In this document: positions 38,628 through 47,845 of the stretch, in pieces
How the letters are laid out: each line of letters starts with the position of its first letter
Numbering within the stretch: the stretch's first letter is position 1
NCBI RefSeq assembly: GCF_013782625.1
Contig: NZ_CP056199.1
Coordinates: 2,374,588-2,438,587, forward strand
Length of the DNA stretch: 64,000 nt
Source: Enterobacter sp. RHBSTW-00994
GTDB lineage: Bacteria > Pseudomonadota > Gammaproteobacteria > Enterobacterales > Enterobacteriaceae
Direction of reading: 5' to 3'
Translations under genes and position numbers: made by a program
Notes under the pieces: generated by a model
The model's database searches: none
Seen by the model: only the letters and a program-made list of their open reading frames with translations
What the model was told of the DNA's origin: nothing

Positions 38628-39689
38628 TTACAGCGTAATACGAATCACATCATCCGGCAGAGTCGCTTCCTGCTGACGGCTGGATTTCTGTTTCACCGTC
38701 ACATACAGCGTCTTGCCATCGGCCGAAAGCGCAAGGCTGTTCGGGTGCACCGGCGTATCAAAGGTTTTGGTCACTTTATAGCTTTTCGCGTCAATGACGC
38801 TCACCTTACCGGCTTCACGGTGCGTCACATAGACTTCATTGCGGGTTGGGTTAAACAGCACCGCCAGCGATTCTGGCGCGGCGATCTTCTCAAGTACCTT
38901 GCCATCTTTCAGGCTCACAACCAGCACTTCCGGCTGTTTTGAATCGGTCAGGAATGCCCGCTGTCCGTCCGTGTCGAGGCTCAGGTTCAGATAGAAATGC
39001 TCTTTTCCGTCGTCCTGAACTTTTTTGCGGCTCAGTATCTTGTTCGTTGCTGTATCAATGGTCAGCAGTTCACCATCCGCATTGGTGGTATACAGACGTT
39101 TAGCCTGTGCATCCAGGGCCAGCCCGGTGCTGAACGTCCCGGTATTGGCAATGGTGTCTTTCAGCTTCAGCGTTGCGCCATCAATAACCCAAATCACGCT
39201 CTCTTTGCCGATCCCGGAGATATAGACGGTATTGGTGGTGTCATCCGCCACCAGTTGACGCGGCTGTAGCGGTTTGACCGTTTCGCTACGTTGACGATCG
39301 TCCAACACCAGACGTCCTTTCACGTCACCCGTCTTCGCATCAATAGCCGTCACGGTGCTGCTGGTGGTATTCCCGAACCACAGTGTCTGCGTGGCATTGT
39401 TAATGGTTGCGCCAAACGGCTTCAGATCGTTATGAATCGCTTGTGTGACATCCAGCGTGACCGGATCCAGGCGATAAACAATACCGCCTTTATCGGTTTT
39501 ACGGCTTTGCGACGTCGCAACCCACAGCGCATTCTCCTGTTGGCTGAGGGCCATTTCATAAGCGCCTTTGCCTACCGCTTTACGCAGCATGTCTTCTGCG
39601 GCCTGAACCTGGAAGGTTCCGGCGAACAGTAATGATCCTAACAGCAGAGAACTCCGCAGACGCGGCGAGCACAGATGACGTAAAGACAT
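38628..39689 (-). CDS. yncE: Periplasmic beta-propeller protein YncE
   Basis: A 353-residue exported seven-bladed propeller closely matching E. coli YncE: signal peptide to QVQA (about residue 30), then blade repeats such as LYTTNADGELLTIDTATNKI and EVYVTHREAGKVSVIDAKSY. E. coli YncE binds DNA in vitro and is induced under iron limitation, but its true function is unknown. It is divergent from yncD with a Fur-like box between, as expected for iron control. Confidence 0.93.
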   Translation of the reverse strand: MSLRHLCSPRLRSSLLLGSLLFAGTFQVQAAEDMLRKAVGKGAYEMALSQQENALWVATSQSRKTDKGGIVYRLDPVTLDVTQAIHNDLKPFGATINNATQTLWFGNTTSSTVTAIDAKTGDVKGRLVLDDRQRSETVKPLQPRQLVADDTTNTVYISGIGKESVIWVIDGATLKLKDTIANTGTFSTGLALDAQAKRLYTTNADGELLTIDTATNKILSRKKVQDDGKEHFYLNLSLDTDGQRAFLTDSKQPEVLVVSLKDGKVLEKIAAPESLAVLFNPTRNEVYVTHREAGKVSVIDAKSYKVTKTFDTPVHPNSLALSADGKTLYVTVKQKSSRQQEATLPDDVIRITL

Positions 39690-39763
39690 AACAATTCCTT
39701 TTTATAAGAGGGGTGTACTGCTGACATCGCTTCCTGCAGGTAAAGTCATGGCTTTACCGTTGT

Positions 39764-39786
39764 ATTAATGAGAATAGTAATCATTA
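39764..39786. promoter_or_regulatory. Fur-box-like site between yncE and yncD
   Basis: ATTAATGAGAATAGTAATCA with its continuation TTA resembles the Fur consensus (GATAATGATAATCATTATC) in its alternating AAT/ATT pattern. It lies 75 bases upstream of yncE and 146 upstream of yncD. Iron repression of yncE is known in E. coli. Exact boundaries are approximate. Confidence 0.55.
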
Positions 39787-39931
39787 ATCTGTTAAATGTG
39801 GAGTATTTCTTTCCCGCCGAGACTTACATTAACGCAATGTGCGGTTATAGTTTTCAAAACATTTACAAAAGATTTAACATGTATGCACATGTTCCATTTG
39901 GTTCGTTTCTTATCCTTAACCGGTTTATTTC

Positions 39932-42046
39932 ATGAAAATCATTTCTGCCAGTAAGGCAACGCTTCCCTTGTTGTTGGTTCCTGCCATTCTCTCCCCTCTG
40001 ACGGTGACGGCAGCAGAAGAACAAACCATGATCGTCAGCGCCGCACCACAGACCGTATCGGAGCTGGACACTCCTGCGGCGGTCAGCGTCGTGAATGGCG
40101 ACGATATGCGCCAGGCAATGCCGCGCATTAACCTCTCAGAATCACTCGGAAGCGTCCCAGGCCTGCAAATTCAGAACCGCCAAAACTATGCCCAGGATCT
40201 GCAACTCTCAATGCGCGGATTCGGTGCACGTTCAACTTTTGGTGTGCGCGGTATTCGTATGTATGTGGATGGTATTCCGGCCACCATGCCTGATGGGCAA
40301 GGCCAGACCTCTAACATTGATCTCTCAAGCGTCGAGAGCGTTGAAGTCTTACGCGGCCCCTTCTCTTCCCTGTACGGTAACGCATCCGGCGGTGTCATTA
40401 ATATCAACACTCAGACCGGAAAACAGCCGCCAACCCTTGAGGCCAGCAGCTATTACGGCAGTTACGGAACCTGGCGCTACGGGATGAAAGCGACAGGCGC
40501 ACTGGGAGATGGCACGCACCCAGGGGACGTGGATTACACCGTTTCAACGACCCGCCTGACGACGAAAGGTTATCGTGACCATAGCGGTGCGCGTAAAAAC
40601 CTCGCCAACGCCAAACTGGGCGTGCGTATCGATGATGCCAGCAAACTGAGCCTGATTTTTAACAGCGTGGACATGAAAGCCAATGATCCTGGCGGGCTGG
40701 ACTATCAGGAGTGGCGGAACAATCCGCGCCAGTCTCCGCGCGGAGAACAATACAACACGCGTAAAACGATTAAACAAACGCAGGCCGGTCTGCGTTATGA
40801 GCGCCAGTTGAGCGCCCAGGACGATCTCAGCGTAATGATGTACGCCGGTGAGCGTGAAATGACGCAATACCAGTCGATTCCGTATCAGCCACAGCTTAAA
40901 GCCAGCCATTCCGGCGGCGTGATTGACATGCAGCGCCACTATCAGGGGATTGATACCCGCTGGACGCATCGCGGTGAGCTCCTGGTTCCAGTGACGTTCA
41001 CCACCGGGCTTAACTATGAAAATATGAGCGAAGACCGTCGCGGTTATCAGAACTTTGTGATGGATAACGGCGTACCCGATTATGGCGTAAAAGGGGAAAA
41101 ACGCCGTAGTGAACGTAACCTGATGTGGAACGTCGATCCCTATCTGCAAACCAGCTGGCAGTTGACACAAAAACTGTCGGTGGATGCAGGCGTTCGCTAT
41201 AGCTCCGTGTGGTTTGATTCCAACGATCATTATGTCACCCCAGGCAATGGTGATGACAGCGGTGACGCGAGTTACCACAAATGGCTTCCGGCGGGGTCGG
41301 TGAAGTATGCGGTGACCGATAGCTGGAATCTGTATGCCGCCGCGGGACGCGGTTTTGAAACCCCTACCATCAATGAACTCTCTTACCGCGCTGATAACCA
41401 GGGTGGGCTGAATATAGGCCTGAAGCCATCCACCAACAATACCTATGAAGTGGGCAGCAAAACCCGTATAGGAAATGGTCTGCTGACCGCGGCGCTGTTC
41501 CGTACCGATACGGACGACGAGATCGTGGTTGACGCCAGTTCCGGCGGCCGTACAAGCTATAAAAATGCCGGGGAAACACGTCGCCAGGGTGCTGAAGTCT
41601 CAGTCGATCAGCAGTTTGCTGACAACTGGAAGCTGAAAATGGCATGGACCTACCTGGATGCCACCTACAGAACCAACGTGTGCAGTGACGCTGACTGCAA
41701 TGGTAACCGTATGCCAGGCATCGCCCGTAATATGGGATATGCTTCGTTTGGCTGGCAGCCTGAAGAGGGCTGGTATGCCGGAACGGATGTTCGCTACATG
41801 AGTGATATCATGGCCGACGACGAGAACACGGCAAAAGCGCCGTCGTACACGACCGTGGGGCTGAATACCGGTTATAAATTCAATTACGGCAACTGGGGAA
41901 TGGACGTCTTCGGGCGAGTCGACAACCTGTTTGATCGTGAATATGTCGGATCGGTTATCGTAAATGAGTCAAACGGGCGTTATTACGAGCCGGCTCCAGG
42001 CCGCAACTATGGCGTGGGCATGAGCGTTTCATATCGTTTCGAGTAA
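39932..42046 (+). CDS. yncD: TonB-dependent receptor for pyrroloquinoline quinone
   Basis: A 704-residue outer-membrane receptor matching E. coli YncD, renamed PqqU for its role in PQQ uptake. A signal peptide ends near TVTAAE. The TonB box region is EEQTMIVSA, the plug includes VPGLQIQNRQNYAQDLQLSM and VEVLRGPFSSLYGNASGGV, and a 22-strand barrel ends in the terminal aromatic residue (YRFE). Many bacteria cannot make PQQ and import it for periplasmic glucose dehydrogenase. The start has no good ribosome-binding site, so translation may be weak. Divergent from yncE; followed by a strong terminator. Confidence 0.94.
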   Translation: MKIISASKATLPLLLVPAILSPLTVTAAEEQTMIVSAAPQTVSELDTPAAVSVVNGDDMRQAMPRINLSESLGSVPGLQIQNRQNYAQDLQLSMRGFGARSTFGVRGIRMYVDGIPATMPDGQGQTSNIDLSSVESVEVLRGPFSSLYGNASGGVININTQTGKQPPTLEASSYYGSYGTWRYGMKATGALGDGTHPGDVDYTVSTTRLTTKGYRDHSGARKNLANAKLGVRIDDASKLSLIFNSVDMKANDPGGLDYQEWRNNPRQSPRGEQYNTRKTIKQTQAGLRYERQLSAQDDLSVMMYAGEREMTQYQSIPYQPQLKASHSGGVIDMQRHYQGIDTRWTHRGELLVPVTFTTGLNYENMSEDRRGYQNFVMDNGVPDYGVKGEKRRSERNLMWNVDPYLQTSWQLTQKLSVDAGVRYSSVWFDSNDHYVTPGNGDDSGDASYHKWLPAGSVKYAVTDSWNLYAAAGRGFETPTINELSYRADNQGGLNIGLKPSTNNTYEVGSKTRIGNGLLTAALFRTDTDDEIVVDASSGGRTSYKNAGETRRQGAEVSVDQQFADNWKLKMAWTYLDATYRTNVCSDADCNGNRMPGIARNMGYASFGWQPEEGWYAGTDVRYMSDIMADDENTAKAPSYTTVGLNTGYKFNYGNWGMDVFGRVDNLFDREYVGSVIVNESNGRYYEPAPGRNYGVGMSVSYRFE

Positions 42047-42053
42047 GAAACAA

Positions 42054-42085
42054 CCCGGCAGCCGCGCGCTGCCGGGAATATTTTT
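42054..42085 (+). terminator. Intrinsic terminator of yncD
   Basis: Stem CCCGGCAGC / GCTGCCGGG with a 5-base loop, followed by AATATTTTT. The T-run overlaps the stop codon of the convergent chemoreceptor gene. Confidence 0.85.
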
Positions 42086-43625
42086 ATGCCACTTGCGCGT
42101 GATGTTCCAGGCGGAACGCCGCGACAAGGTCCTGCAACAGACGCGCCTGATCTTCCAGCGCCCCTGCCGCTGTTGAGGAGGCCCCCACCAACGATGCATT
42201 CTGCTGTGTCGTCGTATCCAGTTCCATGACCGCACGAGAAATCTGTTCTATCCCGCGACTCTGCTCCTCAGAGGCTGATGAGATCTCCCCCATGATGTCA
42301 TTCACACGCGTCACCGATTCCACCACCTGCTCCATCGTCTGACCCGCTTTCACTACCAGATCGCTGCCTGTCGTGATACGGGAAACCGATTCGCTGATCA
42401 GCTGTTCGATATCCCTGGCCGCTTGCGAACTGCGCTGCGACAGGCTGCGCACTTCACTTGCCACGACGGCGAAACCCCGTCCCTGCTCACCGGCACGAGC
42501 CGCTTCGACTGCCGCGTTCAACGCCAGAATATTAGTCTGGAAAGCAATGCTGTTAATGACTGCGGTGATGTCGGCAATTTTCTGCGAGCTGGAATTGATA
42601 TCACTCATAGTACTGACAACGTCGCGCATCACGCGTCCACCGTGGGTGGCGGTTTGCGATGCTTCTGCCGCCAGTTTGCTGGCATGACGAGCGTTATCGG
42701 CGTTATTTTTCACTGTCGCCGTTAACTCTTCCATGCTGGCAGCCGTTTCCACAACGGCAGCCGCCTGTTGTTCGGTTCGTGAGGAGAGATCGGTATTTCC
42801 TTCTGCGATATCGCTCGCAGCCTGAGATACCTGAGTCACACTACTGCGCACTTCACCGATCATTGCGCGCAGTTTGTCGTTCATCCGCCCCATGGCCCCG
42901 GTTAGCTTCCCTAACTCATCATCACCCTGAGGGCGGATATCCGAACTCAGATCGCCGCTGGCGATGCGTTCCGCCAGTAGCAGGTTATGTTTCACCGGAC
43001 GAGTGATCTGCCGGGTCACCCACCATGACACCAGGACCCCAAACAGAATCGCCACAATGCCCACGATCGCTGTGATCGTACTTGAGCTGTAAGCCAGCGC
43101 GTCATTATGGGCTTTCACCAGCACAATGATCTCTCTGATGGCAGCACTGCTATCATCCCCGGCTGATTTGACCTTATCCTCAGCGACTTTCAGTGCCTGT
43201 GCTGCCGCTGAATCGTCTTTATTGGCATTGACCGCATTCATCGCAGTTTGCATTTCTGCCACACTGCTGTCGAAACGAGCCAGATGTCCGCCAATCGCAT
43301 CGACAATTGCCGCTTCTTTTGTTGTCCAGCCAAGTTTTTTCGCTTCCGACGCCAACTCTGCTGCGTGTTTCACATAGCTCGCCAGCAACTGACCCGATTT
43401 TTCATCACTGGTATAGAGGTACTTCAGGCGGTTGATCTTGGCCTGAAAGACTTCAATATTAATGTTGTAGATAAGATTGGTTTGTTGATAGACGTCGCGG
43501 ATCTCTTTAAAGCGCAGCACACTCATGGTGGTCGAAATCGCTACCAGCAGCAATACCACGCCAAAACCTGCTGAAAGCTTTCTGCTCATTTTTATATTTC
43601 GTAATCGTTGGCTAAGACTAAACAT
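42084..43625 (-). CDS. Methyl-accepting chemotaxis protein
   Basis: A 513-residue chemoreceptor of the Tar/Tsr architecture: TM1 ([17 protein letters not shown]), a periplasmic four-helix sensor (about 40-185), TM2 ([20 protein letters not shown]), HAMP, and the signalling hairpin with the tip [20 protein letters not shown]. The ligand is unknown. The C-terminus ends HHAQVA, without the NWETF pentapeptide, so it should depend on other receptors for CheR/CheB docking. Start ATG 43625 behind AAGGAG. A good sigma-28 promoter lies just upstream. It interrupts the yncD-mcbR order of E. coli, so it is an insertion relative to K-12. Confidence 0.9.
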   Translation of the reverse strand: MFSLSQRLRNIKMSRKLSAGFGVVLLLVAISTTMSVLRFKEIRDVYQQTNLIYNINIEVFQAKINRLKYLYTSDEKSGQLLASYVKHAAELASEAKKLGWTTKEAAIVDAIGGHLARFDSSVAEMQTAMNAVNANKDDSAAAQALKVAEDKVKSAGDDSSAAIREIIVLVKAHNDALAYSSSTITAIVGIVAILFGVLVSWWVTRQITRPVKHNLLLAERIASGDLSSDIRPQGDDELGKLTGAMGRMNDKLRAMIGEVRSSVTQVSQAASDIAEGNTDLSSRTEQQAAAVVETAASMEELTATVKNNADNARHASKLAAEASQTATHGGRVMRDVVSTMSDINSSSQKIADITAVINSIAFQTNILALNAAVEAARAGEQGRGFAVVASEVRSLSQRSSQAARDIEQLISESVSRITTGSDLVVKAGQTMEQVVESVTRVNDIMGEISSASEEQSRGIEQISRAVMELDTTTQQNASLVGASSTAAGALEDQARLLQDLVAAFRLEHHAQVA

Positions 43626-43661
43626 CCTGGGCTCCTTAAAAGGCAACTATGCCTTATCCCG

Positions 43662-43688
43662 TTATCGGCAGGATGGAGCGTTATTTCA
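43662..43688 (-). promoter_or_regulatory. Sigma-28 (FliA) promoter of the chemoreceptor gene
   Basis: On the minus strand TGAAATAA-N11-GCCGATAA. The -10 octamer is a perfect match to the FliA consensus, the spacer is the preferred 11 bases, and the -35 is weaker. The 37-base distance to the start codon is normal for flagellar class-3 genes. Confidence 0.8.
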
Positions 43689-43811
43689 TAGCGGGGCTGG
43701 TCTTATCAGTCAGAAAATGAAATAACGTTCCCGGTGACACAGTGCCACCAGGAAATTATTCATGAGATGAAAGTTTAAATTTAAAAAATGTCGTCCTTAC
43801 TAAATAATCCC

Positions 43812-44480
43812 CTAACTGAAATATTGCCTTTGTAAAAGTACATTAGCTTCATCAATCAGTTTATCAATCGCTTTTTGGCACGCGTCCACATCCCTTCGTT
43901 CGAGGGCAGAAAGCAAATCCGCATAATGATAAGGGGATGAGGTGATATCGTTCAGCTCTTCATGCAGATAGTTAATGCATGGGCCAATACGCACCCAGAG
44001 CTGTTCAATTAATGCGCTAAGCGTCGGCATTTCCGCATATTGATAGAGCGTAAAGCGGAAAACCCGGTTGGCGTGTAATGCCTGCTGCACATTCCCGTTA
44101 CGCATTGCCTCATGGAAAGCATCCGAGAGTTCCCGCAGTGCATTCAATTTGCTGTCAGACATTTGCACACATGCCGCAGCAACCGCCATGGGTTCAAGCT
44201 GTTTTCTGATCGCATTAATTTCGTTATAACGATCCAGTGTCACCTCAGGCACAAGAAAGGCCTGGGCTGGTGTCGCGTTCAACGCCCCCGCCGATACCAG
44301 ACGCAGTAATGCCTCCCTGACGGGGGTGATACTGGTTCCTAATTTATCGGCAATCTCTTTGGTAATCAGCCTTGCCCCTGGTTTTAGTGAGCCGGTAATT
44401 AATGCCCCTTTCAGGCTGACCTCAACTTGCATAGTAAGACTGATTCGCTGCGCTTTTTCTAAATGATCCAAATCAAGCAT
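43812..44480 (-). CDS. mcbR: GntR/FadR-type regulator McbR
   Basis: A 222-residue GntR-family regulator with a winged helix (GSLKPGARLITKEIADKLGT, then SITPVREALLRLVSAGAL) and a helical FCD ligand-binding domain (ANRVFRFTLYQYAEMPTLSA, LIEQLWVRIGPCINYLHEEL). It corresponds to E. coli McbR/YncC (221 residues), which represses mcbA and affects colanic acid and biofilm; its gene neighbours curA as here. Start ATG 44480; a TTG two codons upstream is less likely. Similarity to E. coli is moderate, so targets may differ. Confidence 0.85.
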   Translation of the reverse strand: MLDLDHLEKAQRISLTMQVEVSLKGALITGSLKPGARLITKEIADKLGTSITPVREALLRLVSAGALNATPAQAFLVPEVTLDRYNEINAIRKQLEPMAVAAACVQMSDSKLNALRELSDAFHEAMRNGNVQQALHANRVFRFTLYQYAEMPTLSALIEQLWVRIGPCINYLHEELNDITSSPYHYADLLSALERRDVDACQKAIDKLIDEANVLLQRQYFS

Positions 44481-44703
44481 GTTCAATTCCCGTAGCTAAA
44501 GCAAAACGCTATTTTCGGCGTCGGTATAAAAAACGACGTCGGTTTGATATATCCTGTATCTGCATGCCTGGTATTGGGAACTGCACAAAAAAGTAAATAC
44601 AACAAATGATAAATTTTATACATGCCTGGCTCACCAATTCTGATGGCACTTGAGGCTATGCTGATTTAATTAAAGACAATATATCGTATCTTCACAAATA
44701 AAT

Positions 44704-44723
44704 ATGGCGGGTATTCCCGCCAT
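44704..44723 (-). terminator. Intrinsic terminator of curA
   Basis: ATGGCGGG-TATT-CCCGCCAT, a perfect 8-base stem with a 4-base loop, nine bases past the curA stop. The minus strand continues ATATTTATTTG. Confidence 0.7.
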
Positions 44724-44731
44724 AATCGATT

Positions 44732-45772
44732 TTATTTGTGATCCTGTGCGACGCGAATCGCCACTTTGCCGAAGTTTTTCCCTTCGAGAAGGCCAATCAA
44801 TGCCTGCGGTGCATTTTCAAGTCCGTCTGTAACCTGTTCACGATAGTGGATTTTACCCTCGGTGACCCAACGTCCCATTTCAGCCTGGAATTCGCCGATG
44901 CGATGACCATAGTCCTGCCCGATGATGAATCCCTGCATCCGAATGCGTTTTTTCAGAAGCGTCGCCATTAACAACGGTAAACGATCCGGACCTTCCGGCA
45001 ACCCGGTGGCGTTATAACCACTGACCAGGCCACAGAGCGGTACTCGCGCCGAGGTATTGAGTAACGGCAGTACAGCATCAAACACTTTGCCGCCCACATT
45101 TTCATAATAGACGTCAATTCCGTCCGGGCAGGCATTTGCCAGTTGAGCCGCGAAATCAACGGCGTGGTGATCCAGACACTGATCAAATCCCAACACCTCA
45201 ACGGCATACCGACATTTCTCTTCACCACCGGCCACACCGATTACCCGGCAGCCTTTAATTTTGCCAATTTGCCCCACCGTTGCGCCAACCGGGCCGGTAG
45301 CGGCCGCGACCACCAGCGTCTCACCAGCTTTCGGTTGCCCGATATCCAGTAACCCCATATAAGCGGTAAAGCCCGGCATCCCTAAAATGCCCAGCGCCCA
45401 TGACGGATGTTCAGGGTTATCGCCAAGCTTAACCAGCCCGTTCCCCTCCGACACGTCGTACTCTTGCCAGCCGCTATAGCCTAATACCCATTCACCAGGT
45501 TTATAATCCGGATGGCGAGAATGTTCGACACGACTGACCGTTCCCCCCACCATCACTGCACCAATTTCCACTGGCGGCGAATAGGACGGCGCATCGCTCA
45601 TCCGGCCTCGCATATACGGGTCCAGCGATAACCAGATGGTTCGGAGCAGAACCTGCCCCTCGGTGAGCTCAGGGATCGGTTGTTCTTCCAGTCGGAAATT
45701 TTCAGCCACCGGTGCGCCATGCGGGCGCGAAGCCAGAACCCAGCGACGGTTTTGCGTTGCAGAATGACTCAT
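44732..45772 (-). CDS. curA: NADPH-dependent curcumin/alkenal reductase
   Basis: A 346-residue medium-chain dehydrogenase/reductase matching E. coli CurA/YncB (345): NRRWVLASRPHGAPVAENF, LSLDPYMRGRMSD, and the NADPH loop AAATGPVGATVGQIGK. Members reduce C=C bonds of alpha,beta-unsaturated ketones with NADPH, and CurA reduces curcumin in two steps. No zinc site is present, as is usual for this subfamily. Start ATG 45772 behind AAGGAG. It has its own terminator and is transcribed toward mcbR. Confidence 0.94.
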   Translation of the reverse strand: MSHSATQNRRWVLASRPHGAPVAENFRLEEQPIPELTEGQVLLRTIWLSLDPYMRGRMSDAPSYSPPVEIGAVMVGGTVSRVEHSRHPDYKPGEWVLGYSGWQEYDVSEGNGLVKLGDNPEHPSWALGILGMPGFTAYMGLLDIGQPKAGETLVVAAATGPVGATVGQIGKIKGCRVIGVAGGEEKCRYAVEVLGFDQCLDHHAVDFAAQLANACPDGIDVYYENVGGKVFDAVLPLLNTSARVPLCGLVSGYNATGLPEGPDRLPLLMATLLKKRIRMQGFIIGQDYGHRIGEFQAEMGRWVTEGKIHYREQVTDGLENAPQALIGLLEGKNFGKVAIRVAQDHK

Positions 45773-45837
45773 AAATCGCTCCTTATCGTGCAAATGTCAT
45801 AAGAGCCTGGCTCATTATCTTCCTGACCGCATTACCA

Positions 45838-46413
45838 TTACGAGCCAGATTGATTAAGCCGCACGACCAGATAAACACAGGTTTCATCGGTTTCATTGAT
45901 AAACCGGCAATCGTTCGGCGGCCCCAGTTCAAGGCAATCCCCAGCCTTCATCTCATGCCGGGTCTCCCCCTCCTGGAACACCAGTTCCCCGGACTGCAGC
46001 CAGATAAGTTGCCGTGCCAGCGCATATGAAGACGCAGGCATCGGCACGTCACTGCCTGCAGGCAGTTCGACCTGGACAAGATCAATAGGGAGATCGGTAC
46101 GCGGAGAAACATGGCGACGAAGATAATGCGTCTGGGGATCGCGCCAGACAGGCTGATTGGCCTGACGCAACAGTTTGCCCTCCTGCATTTCGGCTCTGGC
46201 GATCAGCATCGACATGCTGATACCAAAAGCACCGGACAAGCGCGCAAGTAGCGTCGCCGTTGGGCTGCTATCCCCTCGTTCAATCTTATGGATCATGGCG
46301 CGCGACACGCCAGCCCGATCGGCAAGCTCGCTCAGCGACCATCCGCGCGACTCGCGTTCAATGCGAATTCGGGCGCTAATCCGTTGATTCATATTGTCTG
46401 TAATAGTGTTCAT
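45838..46413 (-). CDS. XRE-family regulator with C-terminal cupin
   Basis: A 191-residue regulator: XRE helix-turn-helix at about 12-66 (RGWSLSELADRAGVSRAMIH, KIERGDSSPTATLLARLSGA) and a cupin effector domain (about 110-190, LIWLQSGELVFQEGETRHEM, KAGDCLELGPPNDCRF). Such proteins sense small molecules through the cupin. It is divergent from mnaT-ydcZ, and repeated TACTATAGTG elements lie in between. It does not match E. coli SutR/YdcN closely. I infer autoregulation and control of mnaT. An alternative start is Met8. Confidence 0.83.
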   Translation of the reverse strand: MNTITDNMNQRISARIRIERESRGWSLSELADRAGVSRAMIHKIERGDSSPTATLLARLSGAFGISMSMLIARAEMQEGKLLRQANQPVWRDPQTHYLRRHVSPRTDLPIDLVQVELPAGSDVPMPASSYALARQLIWLQSGELVFQEGETRHEMKAGDCLELGPPNDCRFINETDETCVYLVVRLNQSGS

Positions 46414-46420
46414 GCCGTCA

Positions 46421-46539
46421 TACTATAGTGTATGCACACCATTTCAATGCTGTTTTCATAACAAAAAAATATGGCTTATGCCGTAGCGTTGCACTAATAC
46501 CTGCGTGTAATATTGTGACATAATTGTATTACTATAGTG
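46421..46539. promoter_or_regulatory. Two TACTATAGTG elements in the XRE-cupin/mnaT gap
   Basis: TACTATAGTG occurs at 46421-46430 and again at 46530-46539, each with the palindromic core ACTATAGT, one near each divergent start codon. A related TAATAGTG lies at 46402-46409. The cores also read as -10 boxes (TATAGT), so repressor binding would block both promoters. Confidence 0.5.
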
Positions 46540-46563
46540 AACAATACATTCAGAGGTTCAATC

Positions 46564-47082
46564 ATGATAATCCGTCATGCCTGTAAAGAAGATTGCGCCA
46601 CCATCGGTGAAATATATAACCACGCGGTATTGCATACGGCAGCTATCTGGAACGACAAAACCGTCGATACCGACAACCGCATTGCGTGGTTTGAAGCGCG
46701 TACTCTTGCGGGTTATCCGGTTCTGGTCAGTGAAGAAAATGACGTCGTGACGGGATATGCCTCATTCGGGGACTGGCGTGCTTTCGACGGTTTTCGCCAT
46801 ACGGTTGAGCACTCGGTGTATGTCCACCCAGACCACCAGGGGAAAGGAGTAGGCCGGGTCCTGATGAAAGCTCTGATCATCGAAGCCCGCACGATTGGCA
46901 AGCATGTCATGGTGGCTGGCATTGAGGCGCAAAACCATGCGTCGATCCATTTGCATGAGACACTCGGTTTTGTCACGACCGGGCAAATGCCACAGGTAGG
47001 GACAAAATTTGGGCGCTGGCTGGATTTGACCTTTATGCAGCTACAGCTAGATGAACGCAGCGACCCGGATGCGATCTCATGA
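46564..47082 (+). CDS. mnaT: L-amino acid N-acetyltransferase
   Basis: A 172-residue GNAT protein with the same length as E. coli MnaT/YncA, which acetylates methionine sulfone and sulfoximine, phosphinothricin and similar amino acids. Visible are HAVLHTAAIWNDKTVD, the acetyl-CoA loop HQGKGVGRVLM and NHASIHLHETLGF. Start ATG 46564 with AGAGG upstream. It overlaps ydcZ by four bases, so the two are co-translated. Control by the divergent XRE-cupin regulator is likely. Confidence 0.93.
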   Translation: MIIRHACKEDCATIGEIYNHAVLHTAAIWNDKTVDTDNRIAWFEARTLAGYPVLVSEENDVVTGYASFGDWRAFDGFRHTVEHSVYVHPDHQGKGVGRVLMKALIIEARTIGKHVMVAGIEAQNHASIHLHETLGFVTTGQMPQVGTKFGRWLDLTFMQLQLDERSDPDAIS

Positions 47083-47528
47083 ATCAATCGCTGACGCTCG
47101 CTTTTCTGGTGGCCGCCGGGATTGGTCTGGTGGTGCAAAACACGCTGATGGTGCGTATTACCCAGTCTTCGTCCACAATCCTTATCGCTATGCTGCTGAA
47201 CTCGCTGGTCGGGATTGTATTGTTCGTTAGTATATTGCTGTTTAAGCAAGGCGTTGCCGGGTTTACTGAACTGGCTTCGACGGTACGATGGTGGACGCTG
47301 ATCCCAGGTCTGTTAGGGTCATTTTTTGTTTTTGCCAGCATTAGTGGATATCAAAACGTCGGCGCAGCAACCACAATTGCCGTGCTGGTGGCTAGCCAGT
47401 TGATTGGTGGTCTGGTGATGGATGTACTGAAAAGTCATGGCATTCCACTGCGGGCGCTGATCGGCCCGGTTTGTGGCGCAGTCATGCTGGTTGTTGGCGC
47501 CTGGCTGGTCGCCCGACGCCAGTTCTGA
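47079..47528 (+). CDS. ydcZ: DMT-type inner membrane protein YdcZ
   Basis: A 149-residue protein, identical in length to E. coli YdcZ, of the DUF606/EamA-like half-size transporter group: about five transmembrane segments, with TLMVRITQSSSTILIAML and GYQNVGAATTIAVLVASQLI. Half-size members act as dimers. Coupling to mnaT suggests export of an acetylated amino acid or uptake of its precursor, but this is inference only. Confidence 0.92.
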   Translation: MNQSLTLAFLVAAGIGLVVQNTLMVRITQSSSTILIAMLLNSLVGIVLFVSILLFKQGVAGFTELASTVRWWTLIPGLLGSFFVFASISGYQNVGAATTIAVLVASQLIGGLVMDVLKSHGIPLRALIGPVCGAVMLVVGAWLVARRQF

Positions 47529-47531
47529 CGC

Positions 47532-47765
47532 TTAAAGGATCGTGCCGCCTTTGGTGAGCTGCTCGTGGCGCGCCTCCATCTCTTCTTTATGCTGCTTACC
47601 GTGATGCGCAATCGCGGTACGCAGACGCTGTTGCTGCGTAAAACGCTCTTCGCGGCTCAGCTCTGCATCATCGCTCAGGGCGATCAGCAGTTCATTCATA
47701 TGCGTGATCACGCTCTCTTCGAGCGCAGCATCGACACGCGCGATGATTTCATCTAAATGTGACAT
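47532..47765 (-). CDS. ydcY: DUF2526 protein YdcY
   Basis: A 77-residue soluble, charged helical protein nearly identical to E. coli YdcY (77): MSHLDEIIARVDAALEESVI and HEQLTKGGTIL at the end. Function unknown; in E. coli it appears to belong to the stationary-phase set. It is convergent with ydcZ, with only three bases between the stops. Start ATG 47765 behind AAGGAG. Confidence 0.92.
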   Translation of the reverse strand: MSHLDEIIARVDAALEESVITHMNELLIALSDDAELSREERFTQQQRLRTAIAHHGKQHKEEMEARHEQLTKGGTIL

Positions 47766-47803
47766 TGTCACTCCTTTTCAAATGTCGGGTGATGCGATGT
47801 TTA

Positions 47804-47836
47804 GCGCCGGGTCAGACACAGTCACTCACCCGGCGC
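47804..47836. terminator. Hairpin after the peptide-binding protein gene
   Basis: GCGCCGGGT / ACCCGGCGC, a perfect 9-base stem around 15 bases, ten bases past the stop. No T-run follows on the minus strand. Confidence 0.5.
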
Positions 47837-47845
47837 GTCATTCAC

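Noticed and set aside
40544-41278. 244-codon minus-strand frame inside yncD
   Set aside because: Antisense shadow of a well-conserved receptor gene; no ribosome-binding site and no recognisable motif.
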